DNA of 64,000 bases from Trichinella spiralis (Eukaryota; Nematoda; Enoplea; Trichinellida; Trichinellidae): positions 13,746,125-13,810,124 of the forward strand of contig CM012954.1 of NCBI GenBank assembly GCA_000181795.3, given 5' to 3'. Each line of letters opens with the position of its first letter. Within the stretch, counting starts at the first letter, position 1. Positions 35,742 through 50,561 of this stretch are shown in pieces. The translations under genes were made by a program, and so were the position numbers. Below the pieces are notes generated by a model. It worked only from the letters and a program-made list of their open reading frames with translations, was not told where the DNA came from and ran no database searches.

Positions 35742-38700
35742 TCTGAAACAGACACAAAACGACCACGTGAATAACAATCAACAATTCATCGTTGGTGAAA
35801 TAAATAAAAATTAAAAAAAAAAAAGAAGTGAAAAAGGAAAAAAAAAGAAGAAGCATCTCAAGAAGAGATTAATCAAATTCGACTCGACTTGTAAGTTCAA
35901 CCAACGCACGCGGAAACGACGCAAATATTGGTGTAATATTAAAAAATTTTTCCAAGAATAAGTTGAATAAAATGATAACAATTACAACAAAAATCCACAC
36001 ATTGAACAGTCGACGATAACACAGACACATACAGTATGCACAATAATGCGTTGCATGAATATCATCTACATGGTGTGCGGCAATTGCGCAACAGCTGCTG
36101 CAGCAGAATTAATTTTCTTCAACTGTGCCAAACGATGAAATGACCGACCGCCTGAGCAAAATTCAGCACGCTACATGACGATTATGAATATAATTGTTCA
36201 CACTACATACGTACACTAATGACTACTACTATTACAACAACAACAACAACAACAACTGCTTGCTGCTGCTATTTGTACTCTGCAATATGCAATGTCAGAA
36301 ATCGAGCCACAGACACGAGAAAACAAATACTTGACCTCTTTCACGGACAGTCAACGAGGTGAACAAATCATCATCATGTGAAAACAACATGCAGCAGCCT
36401 ACCAAACTGACACACATACAATACGTACATACGTACGTACGTACGCATATATATACGTATACGTATATGTATATATGTGAATTGAAATGCAAACAATTCA
36501 AACGAACGTTTGAATAAATAAACAAATGTAAAAAATAAAACAACAATATTAACATAACGTAACAGATGACGACTGAAGCCCCGTACAGTAAAATAAACAA
36601 ATCACTATATGAGCAAAATGACGACAACATCACAAAGTACAACAGAATTACAATCTGTGTAGAATTTTTTACAATCAGTTTTTTTTTGTTCATTTTTGAA
36701 AATCATTGAACAAACAAGCCCATTTTACGCACGCGTGCGTGCGTGGTCACAGAAATTGGAAATTTTCAAAACAACAGGACAAAAAAAGAACCACCATCAA
36801 CCAAGTACCATCAATAAAAAGAAGCGTCGTAAAGATGCGGGCAGGAAAACACAGACAGCAACAATACGACAATGGATGTGCTAATCTGAAGAAGGTCAAC
36901 GGAAATTATCAAAAAACCAACCGACAACACCGCGCGATCAAAAATAAACAATGACAACAAGTATACGGGAAAAAAATTAAAGAAAAAAAAACAACAGCGA
37001 TGATGACGTGGAGAAGCAGAAATTGAACCGAACCGCAGAAATAGCAAACGAAGCGACAGAATATAGAACTGAAGAAACGTCGTGGTGGAGAGAGAGAAAA
37101 AAAAGGAAAAATCAATTTTCCACACAACTCGCCGCTTTGTACGTACGATGATAAATCACCGGCAATACGTCGAATGCGTATCATTCGAATTATTATTTAT
37201 TGCCGTCAAAAAATATGAATACAAAAACGTTCGAAATAAAAATTGAATACAAACAGATAAATTAATTCTCATCAGAACATGAAGAACAATGAAAAATAAG
37301 TACACAACGTTGAAAAATAAAAATATATATAAATGCTTGTAACTTAATTTTGAAGATACTATAATCTATGAATCTATTTATAAATTCTACAATGATGATG
37401 ATGATGATGATGATGGAGAATGGAAAATTTGAAAAAGTAATGTCGCGTGCAGTTTGGAGCAGAAAGAAACAAAAATACAAGTAACAAAGAAATACCGAGC
37501 CTATTTATGATGATCGACAATGACAAACTGAACAACACCAAAACACCTACAACCAACTGCGCAGCACAATGTCGACAGTACATTATGCAAAGTATAAGCA
37601 AATAAATAGCTGCGTCAACGGCCATTACAACAGCAAATCAATGAAAAAACGAGCGAAATGCTACAGAATTTTCCACTAATATAAGAATGGAAAAAAATAT
37701 AAAAGAAACTACACACAAAATATGCTAATTAGCACACGAGATATAAAAACCATCTTTACAAAGCAGCTGATATTGATGTCAGAAAATAAAAATCGTTCGC
37801 ATTTAAAATTTTCATATTTTGATGGACAATTATCCTTCAAATGACAACAAGAAGTGAGCTTGAAAAAAGAAAATTGACAGTTAACGAGCTAATATTAGCA
37901 TTATTATTATTATAATTATGGGCAAAAAAAAAACAAACAAACATTAAAATAATCTACTCCACAATGGATAAAAATACAAAATGATATAATAGTCAATCTG
38001 TTCAATGGAATCAATCACCAAAGAAGAAAAAAAAAATATATATATACATTTGCCAAGGTTGGATGGCTGTGCAGCGTTAACTTTGCATCTTCATTAATCA
38101 ATCGATTGAACGTGTTAACGGCAGAAAACGACGAGACCGAAACTAGGGACTGTTCAAAAAGACAATAAAAGCAAGAGACGACAATAAAAAAAAATAAAGG
38201 CATTTCAAAATTTTTTCAACAGGAAAAAAAACAACAAAAAATAAAGTGTTAATTAATAAAGCGTCACCATTTCACAGTACACACACACATATATATATAT
38301 AAATTGCCAAACTTTGTGCGTGAGAGCAGAAAATTAAAATAACAACAATTTCAATTAGAACAAAAACCGACAACTGACTATTATCAAGTGGTGTGCTTGA
38401 ATAGAATGGACACAGACGATCGGTGACGATTGTCTGTGCAATTTGATATGCCGGAGCGAATAATTGAAATCAAAATTGTCAGAGCAGAAAAATTAAAAAT
38501 AGACAATGACCGTCGAGCAAAAAAATGTTTCAGAAATTTTCCAAAAATTGATGCAACAACAACAACTGACAACTGACAACAGAAAATTCCACTCTGTCCA
38601 GGATTAAAGGTAGATAACACAGTACAGGGAGAAGGGGTGGGGTAGGAGGGGGGGGGGGAGTAACAGGAGTTGAAATGGGAAAAGCAAAAACAACAATCCC

Positions 38701-40814
38701 ACAGTTTTGCTAGTCACCAAGTCGACTGACTGACTGACTACGTCAACTTTTGTACAATGATAAAGTGAAAATTATTTGCACACAAAGCAACAGAACTGCG
38801 ATAACCGAATTCACCATTTAGAACAATACCGACTTACAGCACACCTTTTAAACTTCATTATCACATTTACAGAATCATTTACAGTAGTAGTAATGGTAGT
38901 TATGAGAAAAAAGAAAACAAGTTGTGAATCGAACGAAAGCGAACAAATTTCGACAATGAGATAAACAAATGAAAACAACTCTACAACCGGGTGTAATATT
39001 AAAGTCGACTAAGACGATTTATTGATTGATTTGGTGTAGAAAGAAAAAAAACACATCACAGCACTGCACAGCTCTTCTCACCATATAATACTTACTTACT
39101 GCATCATTTTTGTGCATTTGAACGTGGTAAAATTGAAAAATATAAAACAAAGAAACAAACTGTCATGCATAAAGTAACGATCAGAGCATGCTGCTGATGC
39201 TTCTCGGTCGAAACAACTGAAAAAATCAGTACGATTTCCAGTGTGGCACACTCATGACACATAATAATAGTCCTATTAATGAAATAAATTTTGAAAAAAA
39301 ACCCGCACAGATAGATGAGCAATAATAGAAGACACGTTTCATGACCAGCTTACAGCTTACAGTAGTTGAAATAGCTATTGTTTCGTCAAAGCTGACAATT
39401 TTACTCGACAAACTGGCATGAAAACTTCGAACATTTTCTCTGAATATAATACAATGCCCACGCATACAGGCACAAACATACCAATCAATCAACTGAAATG
39501 TGAAATGCTGCTAAAGTTGATCACGTGACAAAAAAAGAAAACAACAGACAAAAAGAAATTTCTAATCCCACGGATAAATAGATGCGTGTCGAGTAGAAGA
39601 ATATCGTCAATTTATTATAACCAGTATTTCAATTGTACAAAATCGAATACATACCTTTCTCGGTCAGATAATCCTTTCCGTTCAGCTTTATGACATAAAT
39701 ATACTAAACAATTCGTTATAAATTGTACGCTTTACACCGTGAAAATGAACAGCAAATAAGTAAATGAAATTTCTATATTCTCTTCTAAAATAAAACGCTC
39801 GCGATCCTTTTACAATACTGTATTGCTTTTAGTATAATTCGAATTCAAGTTGCATATTCTCCATCAGAACACTCAATTATGCTGAAATGAAAAACTCGAC
39901 AAAGAAAAAACCTTTATTTATTCTTCTTGAATATTTTAAATTATTAAAAATTACACATTTATATACGTATTATGTATGAGGGAAAAATTCGACTCAACCG
40001 ATTAACGTTTATTCATCAAATTAACCTAATTATGTAAAGATTAAAGCTTGTAAACAGTTTCACAACGCCGATTGACGGCAACAGCGTCGTGAGGAACGGT
40101 TTGCATTCAAAATGCATCAATGCCACACTCTGGAGCACACAAAGAACACAACTACAGATGACATAAATACATTACATGCACAGAATTACAAAAGCACACT
40201 GACACACCCACGCACATTAATTATACATATGTGGAGAAAATAATCAGTCGATCGAGTGATAAAAATGTAAAATAAAAAGGTGAAAAGGTAAATCGAACAA
40301 TGAAAATTACGTTGGCCGGAAAAGCAAGCAACCGACACATCTCACAACGTAGCCAACGTAAGTAAGTGGTAAAACGTTTGATCGGTATGGTAATAGCTGT
40401 CAACAAGATATCATTACAACACTCGCTTCATTGCAATTCTGTGGGATAAATAATTGTTAAAAAAAAAAGAAAGAAAGAAAAAATACGAACAAGCATAGAA
40501 GAAAATACAACAATTACTGACTGGTACGTCGATGTTGTTGACATACAGTGCGCATGTGGGCAGCGTTGAACAGATCGACCACAAAGCAAAGCAAAGCAAA
40601 GCTTTCTGCATCCGTTGGTCATTATAATTGGCAAATTTTCCGATCATCACAAAGAGAAAAGCAGCTTCTCACACGTCCAACTAAGAGTCGTGTAATCTTT
40701 CCGACGTGACGTCAGTGAATTCATCGATCCGTTCTGATAGGAGCAATTACAACAAAACTGGACGGTGCAAAGCAGCAAAACGAAACAAAAAAATCCCTTT
40801 TGACACCGATCTAC

Positions 40815-40857
40815 GTCAGTCAGTCAGTCAGTCTGTCTGTCAGTCAGTCAGTCAGTG
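40815..40857. repeat. (CAGT)n microsatellite
   Basis: About ten tandem CAGT units with two CTGT variants in the middle. Confidence 0.85.
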
Positions 40858-43800
40858 AATAGTAAAATGCCCATACGTGGGTGGTGTTGGAAGCTCACAA
40901 GCTTTGTGTGCTATACTGCGCTGTGCTGTGCTGTGAGCGCCTACTTACTCTTTCATCACAACAACCTCTACCATCCCATAAATAAATAAATAAATAAATT
41001 TATATTTATTTACAAATTCATATATAAACCCATCTGCATACAAAGTAAACCACAATCTACAACAACAACAACAACAACAAATTCTGCTTCCAATTCAACA
41101 ATCACTTTTCATACATCATATACTGCGCAATGGACATGACACTGTTCCATTTGAAAATTTCAAGTCCATACAAATAATAATATTAACGAATATATTATAC
41201 AGTGTTCTCAACAAAACGACCTTGTCGGCAGTAGAAGAAGTACGAAAAACCAATCAAACGAACAAGCCGATCACACGGACGACTGGATCGATCCAGCTGC
41301 TATCCAGCCAGGCCAGTTAATAATTCACGGAAACGAGCAGGTTATCAAATCGACCGGTAGGCAAACAAATTGTCGTCATTCGTTGAACATTTCGCCAAAC
41401 TTGAACCCCCACCCATTCCATCCAGTGGAACTCATCAAGCATCTCAACTACATCACTCATATATACTCGAACAACGTGAACAATCAATCAATCAATCAAT
41501 CCTTTACATGCCCCCATATTACATTTGGAATATATATATACGCGCATCAGTGGCTTCTGCAGACGTTCAACCAGACTACCACCAAACCTATGCCGGCCTC
41601 TGTGTGTGCGTGTAGGTGTGGGTGGGTGTGTGCGTCTGTTATGTAACAATAGAGATTATCAGGGGGAGAATAGCAATCCAAGTTTCCTAGTAAACATCAA
41701 TCACCTCAGCTAAGCTGAATCACGTGCTGGTCAGTTGCGCAATCGTCAATGCTCGTTTGTACAAAACTGCAAACGCCATATTTTTTATCGATAATAAAAA
41801 TTGAATTAAATCAAAAAAAAAACTGCTACATCTCACTCAACCTGTTGCTGTTGACGAAAAAAACAAACAGTAAACACATGCGAAAAAAGAAGATGCTAAA
41901 TGACGACAACGACAACGACAACAACAATAAATGGGATGTGAAAAGAAGACAAGTTCCGCTTAATATATAGACCAATTAACAAATACATGCAACAAATGAA
42001 ACACTATCAAACTGATCCTATCCATTTCGAGTTCGTCCATTGCAAACAATTTTCTAATAATTTCAAAATCACTTCAACACATTCAAAAACAAAAAAAAAT
42101 TAAAAATAATATTCGACTATTCGAATTCGATTATATATATATATGTATGTATGTATAATTTTGCTTTTACTCGTACAGCGGAAAAATGTGTTCAGCTAGT
42201 GATAACAAATTAAAACAATCCAACATCCCTTTCCAAAAAAAAAATTATTAAAATTACACACATTACGTGTGGGTGTATAGAAAAAAGAGAAAAAAGACCC
42301 CATACAGAATATCGAAAATGATCAAACGGATGCATTAATTTGAAGCTGATCTGATGATGACCGCATTCGAATCGATACAACTGAATGAAAATGACCATCT
42401 CATTCAACCAAAAGCATACGTTGAGAAACAAACGTAAAAGCTGCTTGTTCATCACCACCACTATCATCATCATCATCAAACGACGACAAAAGAACAACAA
42501 AACAATATTTTTTTCAAAAAAAGTAATATTTTTACCATCTACGTGTAAAATTCAAAGGAAAAAAAACCATCTTCGACAAAATCATTAATAATAAAATTTA
42601 AAAAAAAAAGCAAAACCAAATCATCACACGTCAAAGTCATCAATAAAATAAAACAGAGAGGAGAGAGAAGGGCAATTTTGCTATTTTTTCTCACTTTTCA
42701 AAAAAAAAACTGATCCAGAGAATTCAACAACAGTTCTTGGACAGATGCGGGAATTGTATTCTAAATTTATCCCAATTTCCATTCAACAGTTGAAAACAAA
42801 ACAACCACATGTTCATCAGTTCAATCGTGTACGACGATCACCAGAGGGATTTTGCGTAATAAAATGATACTACATATTCAATAAAACTGAGAAAAGAATA
42901 AATTAAAAAAAGAAGAAGAAGAAGAAGAATTAAATAAACCTATAAATTTCATCACTTTTAAGCGTATAATAATAACAAAAGAAAGAAAAAAAATTATACA
43001 GCAAGTGACGCGCAACACATATGCATATTTACACAGATTAGTCGACAGTTGGGAACGACGACATCATTCTCGCCCACCTGACTCACACACCAACAAAGTA
43101 CATTATGACGACAAATGAAGAATAATAACGCCCACCAGAAAATCGAAAACACAATAATAATAGTAATAACAACAATAACAACAGCGATCACTTTCAACAC
43201 ACTTGATTAGCTCGATATTTTTTTTCAAACGAACAAAAAATATAATAAAATATAAAATAATTATAAATTTGAAAAACAACAAGCATGCATGGAAACGTAG
43301 GAATAGATGGATGAATGGATGGATATGGAAAACAACTGTCGCTTCTCGAAGAAAAAGAAAAGAGCAAGCAGCTTTTGTGATAAATGGTAATGTGTCTGTC
43401 GATCGCGCACAAATCGACAGCTCATACTGTGTTTGCCAACAACAATTCGATATTATATTAGCAACGTCTGAAATTTCGTCGACAGTACAATTATCCATAC
43501 TGAATGATATTGTACATTATTGGTGTGATTTTATACAAAACCTGAAAAATATCACCAATTTCCTTCCATACATGCCATACAGAACAACTGCTAGACGATT
43601 GACTTTTTGCATGTACTACTACTGCCGCTCGTTACTTACTGAATTGCCCAACAAGATGCGAGCATTACAAACAGAATGTCAGCAGTTCAAAGAATCGTTT
43701 ACGTAGTCAAGCTTATCCAAACTACCCTGCCAAATCCGGATTGCTCTTTGCCGGCTAATTGAATGCAAACTGTGTACTCACTAAACGACTGTAAACACTG

Positions 43801-44069
43801 ACGCCGATTAGTACTGTTTCACTGATCTCACCAACCTCGTCTCTTCTGATTGTCAAGCATTTATTTTTCCAATTAACTTTCCACTATCACCCTGCTAGCC
43901 CATTTTCGACACTTTCCATCGCGTTCTTATACATGTACATTTAAAATGGAGTTTCTCTAATTAATTAATGGAACAATATTTCATTTTCGAAAAACAAACA
44001 CTATTAGCAACCGTTTGATGAACTTGTGCACCGACAATACTGACAATGGCACCGAATCAAGATGAAAAA

Positions 44070-44100
<31 letters not shown>

Positions 44101-46756
44101 ATAGAGAAGAAATATGTTGAACAGTTTGAAATGGAATTTACAAGAATAAAAAAAATTCTATGCACATTCCCCCACCTGTTCCCCGGTTCGTATGGACCCA
44201 CCCGCCCACACAACTACCGGTCGGTTAAGCGCAAAAGCTGTAGTACAATGACTCGATTAATTGAAAATCAATTAACCACCATTTTGCAATAGCAACTGGA
44301 TCGAATCAGCGCAAACGCAAACATTTACAACCAATCGTTTAAAAGCTGTTTCATACAAGCAAGCATGCGAGAGGTCGGCGAGCGTTGATTCGACATCGAA
44401 AAAATAGCACTATTCAAAGATACAAAAATAATTACATTAATATTATTCTTATTATTCATATATCAGTAAATATTTTCACTGCACTGCAATTTCAACAGAA
44501 AAAAGAAAAAGAACCATATTCTTCATCCTATTCGTAGTCAATAGATAAATGCACGTTATAAGTAGAAAAGAAAAAAACGGAAACATCGTAAATTTCATTT
44601 CCCACAAATTTGAAATTCAACTATTATTCATGAAAAACTTTTCAAAAAAAATAATGAAAAGAAAAAAAGCAAACAAAAAAAACGCTCAACAAAGATGCAT
44701 GAAAAGTATTTTCAATGGAAAATTATCATAAATAAATAAGTTACATGAATATCTTTTTCTTGCCCATTGCATACTGTAAACAACCGCACACAGAGTGGGA
44801 GAAAATAGCAATGTTTAACTTAATTGACAGATAATTAACGCTGCGTAACAACTATTGTGGACAATTCGTCTTTTCAATAATCTAATCACAATGAATGAAC
44901 ATTTTCAACATTTTCCAATATCCGAATGTAAATGTAAAACTACTTCTTTTTGCAGATTGATTATCAAATCACAAATTCAAAATTACAATATTATTATTGA
45001 ACGTATTATAATAATTTTAAAATTAAAAAAAAATTCTTTCCCCTTCTTTAATACAATTAATCGACTGAAAATGTGAAAAAATGGAAATTAAAATTAATCG
45101 CATGTATCGGATGAGTTGACAAATTTATGCATACGTATGACCATGTACTCTGATAGAATCTCTGTAATAAAAAAAAAAGCTGTTCTCGAGCAAAATACCA
45201 CAGACCAACCAGAATAAATAAACTTGCTTTCGGCAATGAAACAGATTCACAGACAGAGATGAAGAAAGAAAAACTTTTCCCTGTTCTCGTTACCACACAA
45301 AACAAAAGACCGTTTATGCAATTGAAATATGCAGCAAATGATGATGATGATGACACAAGATAGGTTCAGAAAATGGTTCGAAATAAGAAGCATAAATTTA
45401 AATAATATTCAACAATATTAGACAAAAAGAGGCAGCATGCACAACAACTTCAACAACCAAATACCACACTGTACAAACTTGCAAAAATGCTTCCTTTCAA
45501 ATAAAAATGCGCACTTGATGACAAATGGGATATTTTTAAAAAAAGCAAATAAGTTGCCTGTTTGTTTTTCTTTCCAAATTTTCATATCAAAAAAAAAACT
45601 AATGGACAAGTTTCAGAACAATACAACAAAGTCAATTATTGCGTGGCAATAATGATAAATAATAACCAATGCACAACCCGCTCGACCGACAGCTTCACCT
45701 TCTATTACGCTGTCATTGTCTATAATCGCCGCTTACCAACACTTGCTGACAGACGACATTTCTAATCAATTCATTTAAAAAAAACACGTCCTTCATCCAC
45801 ATTGTTACATTACAGACAGTAAAATTATACAAATACATCGTATGTACACATAGATGTTTGCAAATTGTACAAGTTATGGAAATGGTTAAAGAAAGAAAAT
45901 TCAAATTTCCTTTTCTGCGTTACTGTATGCATTGCGAATAGTGAATATAAACACCGAAGAAAAAAAGAAACGCAGACTGATCAGAATTTTGTCAATCAGC
46001 AAGCATTACAACAACAATGACGCAGCTGACGTTCTTCGAACGTAAGGTAAGCAATTGAGCAGAGCAGCAAATCAGAGTTCAGCAAATCCACCAAATTTCG
46101 GTTAGTGAAAAAGGACAAACAAATCAACGATATGCAAGCCCAATTCCCCATCCCGCCCCACCCTCCTCATTTGGGCTTTCATTTTCTATGCAAATTGCAA
46201 AATGCCAGTTTTGTCCTTTTCAACACTTCATCTTAGTCGGTAAATGACAAACAGACTGACGGACTGTTAGTCCGCTGCCGCAGCTTTTTCGACTTTCCGG
46301 ATAACTACTACTGATCGTCGGTCGAATAGCACTTACTTATCCATCAATCAGCAAAAAGGTAAAAAGCAGGCACGGTCACTTTTCGACCTCGGATTCAAAG
46401 CGAACAAGGCCCAATATTGAAACAATGCCATATAAAGAAAATAATAAGATTTGTTCTGTGAAAAATTTTTCCACAAAACAACTAGTAGAATAACAAACAA
46501 ATAAACCGTTTGTTGTGATGGTTGTTGAGTCAATTACGTCGAATCATACACGATAAATGATTTTCATGGAAAATTTCAATTTATCAAACTAAAAAACCCA
46601 ACTATGATGAAACATCAAAAATAAAGAAAAAAATAGTAGCCTACAAAAAAGGTTGGTCAAAACAACATTGGAGAATTGGAAAAAAAATCACTTCAAACAT
46701 GTTGAAAATTTCACCATTCCAAAAACCTTATCAACTTTCTCACTTATCACGTTTAA

Positions 46757-46784
46757 GACACACACACACACACACACACACACA
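46757..46784. repeat. (AC)n microsatellite
   Basis: Fourteen AC units, directly readable. Confidence 0.9.
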
Positions 46785-49700
46785 GCGTCGACAAACACAT
46801 GGTCGAATCGTGAAAAGACAACCAACTTTTTATCGAACGATAATAACACAACATACAGTGTTTGGCAAAGCTGAACGTATACTAATTTATACGGTGGTGT
46901 GCCTTTTTCAGTCAAACGACAAAATTATCCACCGTTTAGCCCATTCCATCAGAACACACACATCCTCCTCGAAAAGAAAAAAAATATCAATTCACAATTA
47001 CTGTTCATCGAAATACATGAAGAAGAAGAAGAAGAAAAAGAAAAAATAAGTGCGCACAAATCAACAATTTCGTGTGCAACTTCTCTCTGGCGGAAGTACG
47101 TTGAAATTTCTACAGTAACAATACAGTAATGGCTACAAGAATGTACCACAAGTACAAGAATGAGTTGAAATGTGAAGCACGTCGAAGTGTGTGTAGAAAC
47201 GCTATGGTGTTTGGTGAATAAAAGTCTTTTAGAAATCAATACGAACAAAAGCGATAATAACGACGACGAAAATGCCGCATTCGAAGATGTCGTCAACCTT
47301 AAAACGACTACTGCTACTACTACCAGTAGTACAACTGAACAATAAAATATACTCGCGACTATAGCGTAACAAGTGAATGAGAAAATTCATAAGTTAATTG
47401 TAAAAAAAATCTGAATTGAAATAAGCATTTTCTGCAAGTTAAAATCGAAATTCCCCCTTTATCCATCTCCTCGAAAGACCCCAGTGCCAGTAATTACTGT
47501 GATTTGTACTTGTATCTCTCAATCTGTCGACTGTGCAAGCTGCACAACTGGTTGGACGGAAGCGGTGTTACGAACGCGTGGAAAGGTTGTGGAAAAAACT
47601 GGAAAGCAAGAACGAAAAGAATTCAAGACCTCGCACAGGGCAGAAAACGTCACCAACGACGACTGTCTGACTGACTGCTTGTCCGAAGGTCGATGACACG
47701 AAGGATTCAACTGACAAAATACAACAAGCATACGTTGAAAATACAACAATTCTGAAAATGCTCATCTCGATCTCTCCGTGTCTGCCACAAACAATAGAAC
47801 AAACAAACAAACAAATAAACAACCGTTTTCCAAACACAATAGTCTCAAGAGTTGGAAAAATGAAAGAAAGCGAAAAAAAATGAACACTAACAACAACGTT
47901 TGTACAATGCTTGTATTCTACTGGTGCAATGTTTTGGTTTCGTTCGATGCGTCATTGTTCCGTTTGAACTGTCATTCAAATTACCAACAGAAAAAAAGCG
48001 TCAATTTTTGAAAAGAAGAAAAACTTCTGCATTTTGGTTGAACGTATAAATTTTCCCTCCGCATCAAACATAAAGTGCCGGTAAAATGGAAGAATATTTC
48101 AAATTCAACTTTGGCATGTTGGATTGGAAAAGAAGAAAATATTCACAACTAACATGTTTTGTACAACAACAATGGCGTAGTTGAAAGAAGATGATCGAGC
48201 GGAATATTGAAAAAGAATAAGAAAGTTGTTCAAATTGGACAAAATGGAAAAGTATAAATAAAAACAAGTGATGCTCATAATGGAGAGAAGATATTTTTTT
48301 AAAAAAAGTAAAAAAGAATCACCACAAAGCAACACGAACAACAATAATAACAACAACAACAACAGCATCTCATCGCTTGATAAAGTTAGTAATGGTAAAA
48401 TTGTACAGAAATAGACAGAAAAGGAAAAGTGCTGCGCAGAGTATATAGAAGTGGACTGATGCTCTCTCTCTCGCTCTCTCACTGTCCAGCGCAGCGTTTG
48501 AGAAAGACATGTCAGGAGCAAACGGAATTTTGTCCTACGATTTCTAGAGAAAACACAAACAGTATACCACCGGCCCAGAACAAACTGTTGACACAATCTA
48601 ACCGGTGACCGAGTTTGTAGAGCTGGCATGCAAAAACAGACGGCACAGAACAAGACGGTCTGGACAGAAAACAATATGACAGTAAGAAGAAATAGCTGAG
48701 GTCGCCAGGATAAAGAATCTCACCGCGCATTTAACAGCGTTTACACACACACACGCACATATTTCCGGTCAATAATATGCAAGGTTAAAAGAGGCCACAA
48801 TTTAAACGCAAGGTCACAACTGTTCGGACAGACCTTCAAACGATACAAGCAGCACGGTGAAACAAAACTCAACTCACACTACGCAACCTGGCCGATCACA
48901 TTTTACAAATCACACCGCTTAACAATCATACCTGATCTGTAGCAGAAGAACGGCGGATGGAAATTTACGTTCACAATTCGCAGGCAATCGTGCGAACGGT
49001 GAACAGAAAAACGGCGACTGGAAACCACTTCGACTTCAAATAACCAACAAAAATGAAGTCCACAATGCCCCGCTAATAGAACACACATCCAACAGCTCGA
49101 ACAAACAAATCGGGTAAATTCACGACAGCGAATAAAGTACAGTACAAAATAACAACATTTAAGTACAATATTGCATACTGTATTTTGCATTTGAAAATAA
49201 AAAAAAATTTTCAAACAATTGCCTACTGTTCCTCCACTTCTATGCATGACACTACTATTGGAAATATTACGTTTTTTTTAAATTCACTTTTCCATCAAAA
49301 GACAAAAAAAAATGAAAAACTATTTCACTCGTACGTACCTTTTTCGCAACTGCGTTCAATTGTTTGTTGGCTGTACAGAAGATAAGTAAATAATTCGGAG
49401 AAAATCTTATTTTTTTTCTTTGCTTCTATTAGAGGAAAAAATATTTCAAGCAATCTGAATAAAAATATCGCACTTCTTGAAATTTTTTTTATTGAAAATA
49501 AAAAAATAAACATTTATGATTCACAAAACGTACACAACAGATCATTCATTTTTCATCAGAGAATAACAAAAATGAACACTCGCGGATGTTGAAAAGATAT
49601 CAGTAGAAAAAGTAATGTTCAAAAAAACAAACCATCAGCAACAGAACAATTTTCGATACGCGCAGTCATAGTTGAATCGTGCCTCAGATTACCAATTCGA

Positions 49701-50561
49701 TGTCATGTTCAACTCCTCCTGGGACGGTAAATTTCATCACTGGCACGAATGAACGAACGGACTTCAGTAACATAAATGTAATGGTTCTTCGAATCGAAAA
49801 ACTGGGTTTTGTAATTTATGCTTTCCAAACTGAAGTCTTCATAAATGGAAAATATTCATAACCTTCATATAAAATCAATATTATGATGCTATTTTTGCAT
49901 TACATATACATAAATAACATCAACTGATGGAAAACAAAATTCTGAGTGATTCTGAATTCTGAAAAAGAAGTGTTTTTATGCACCGCATTCAGGAAAAGCA
50001 TTTTCTATCCATGTATTTGCAATTAAATGCACCAGTACCAAAAAATTTTTCTGAAAAAAGTGTGCTTTTTCATTGCTTAAAAAATTCACTCAATAAATCA
50101 TTATTCATTATGTGTGATAAAGTTTCGTTGAAGAATATAATAAAGATAGAAGTTCATGTAAAATTAGGAAAATTAATTGAATTTCAATGGTACAGAATTT
50201 GTTTGATGTAAAGCATGTTTGCCTGAACAGAAGAAAACTGTAAAACTGCCGCCAAATGTTGCCCAAGATACAGCAAGCAATATTCAAAAAATGAAAATCA
50301 AGTTACTTTATTAATTCGGTCAATGTTAATATTAATTCAATTTTCACAGTACTTTTATAACATTTTAACATGAACCAACATTCAAATGGAACTTCACAAA
50401 ATCGTTCGTCAACATAGAAATAAAAAATAATAAAATTTTTCATTCAACTATACATTCTACAGATTAATAATAATGCATTAGAAAAGCATAAAATAAGCAG
50501 GAAATTATAATTGGTTAAATTTACTCGAACGATGACAGTCATCAATAGAAGAGAAAGCGAT

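Larger units (their letters stand above)
35742..50561. other. 15-kb gene desert rich in microsatellites
   Basis: No supported gene on either strand. Visible arrays: ACAA near 36235-36255, ACGT/AT near 36425-36475, AT near 38287-38300, CAGT at 40815-40857, ACAA near 41062-41080, GAT near 37393-37411, AG near 44088-44100, AC at 46757-46784, and many poly-A runs and G runs (38648-38659). The longest open frame is 43203-43706 (+), judged unconvincing. It lies upstream of FNDC3 and downstream of the orphan secreted gene, so it could hold FNDC3 5' untranslated exons and enhancers. Several words fit exon-intron borders but none connects. Confidence 0.5.

Noticed and set aside
43203-43706. 167-codon open frame on the plus strand in the gene desert
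   Set aside because: Its N-terminal part is Lys/Asn/Ile-rich as expected from AT-rich DNA, it does not start with a convincing ATG context, and I see no domain, signal peptide or splice partner. An open frame of this size can occur by chance in 64 kb.
46017-46048. Short frame MTQLTFFERK followed by a GTAAGC donor, resembling a first coding exon
   Set aside because: Only ten codons; I found no downstream exon with matching phase and recognisable content, so chance is likely.
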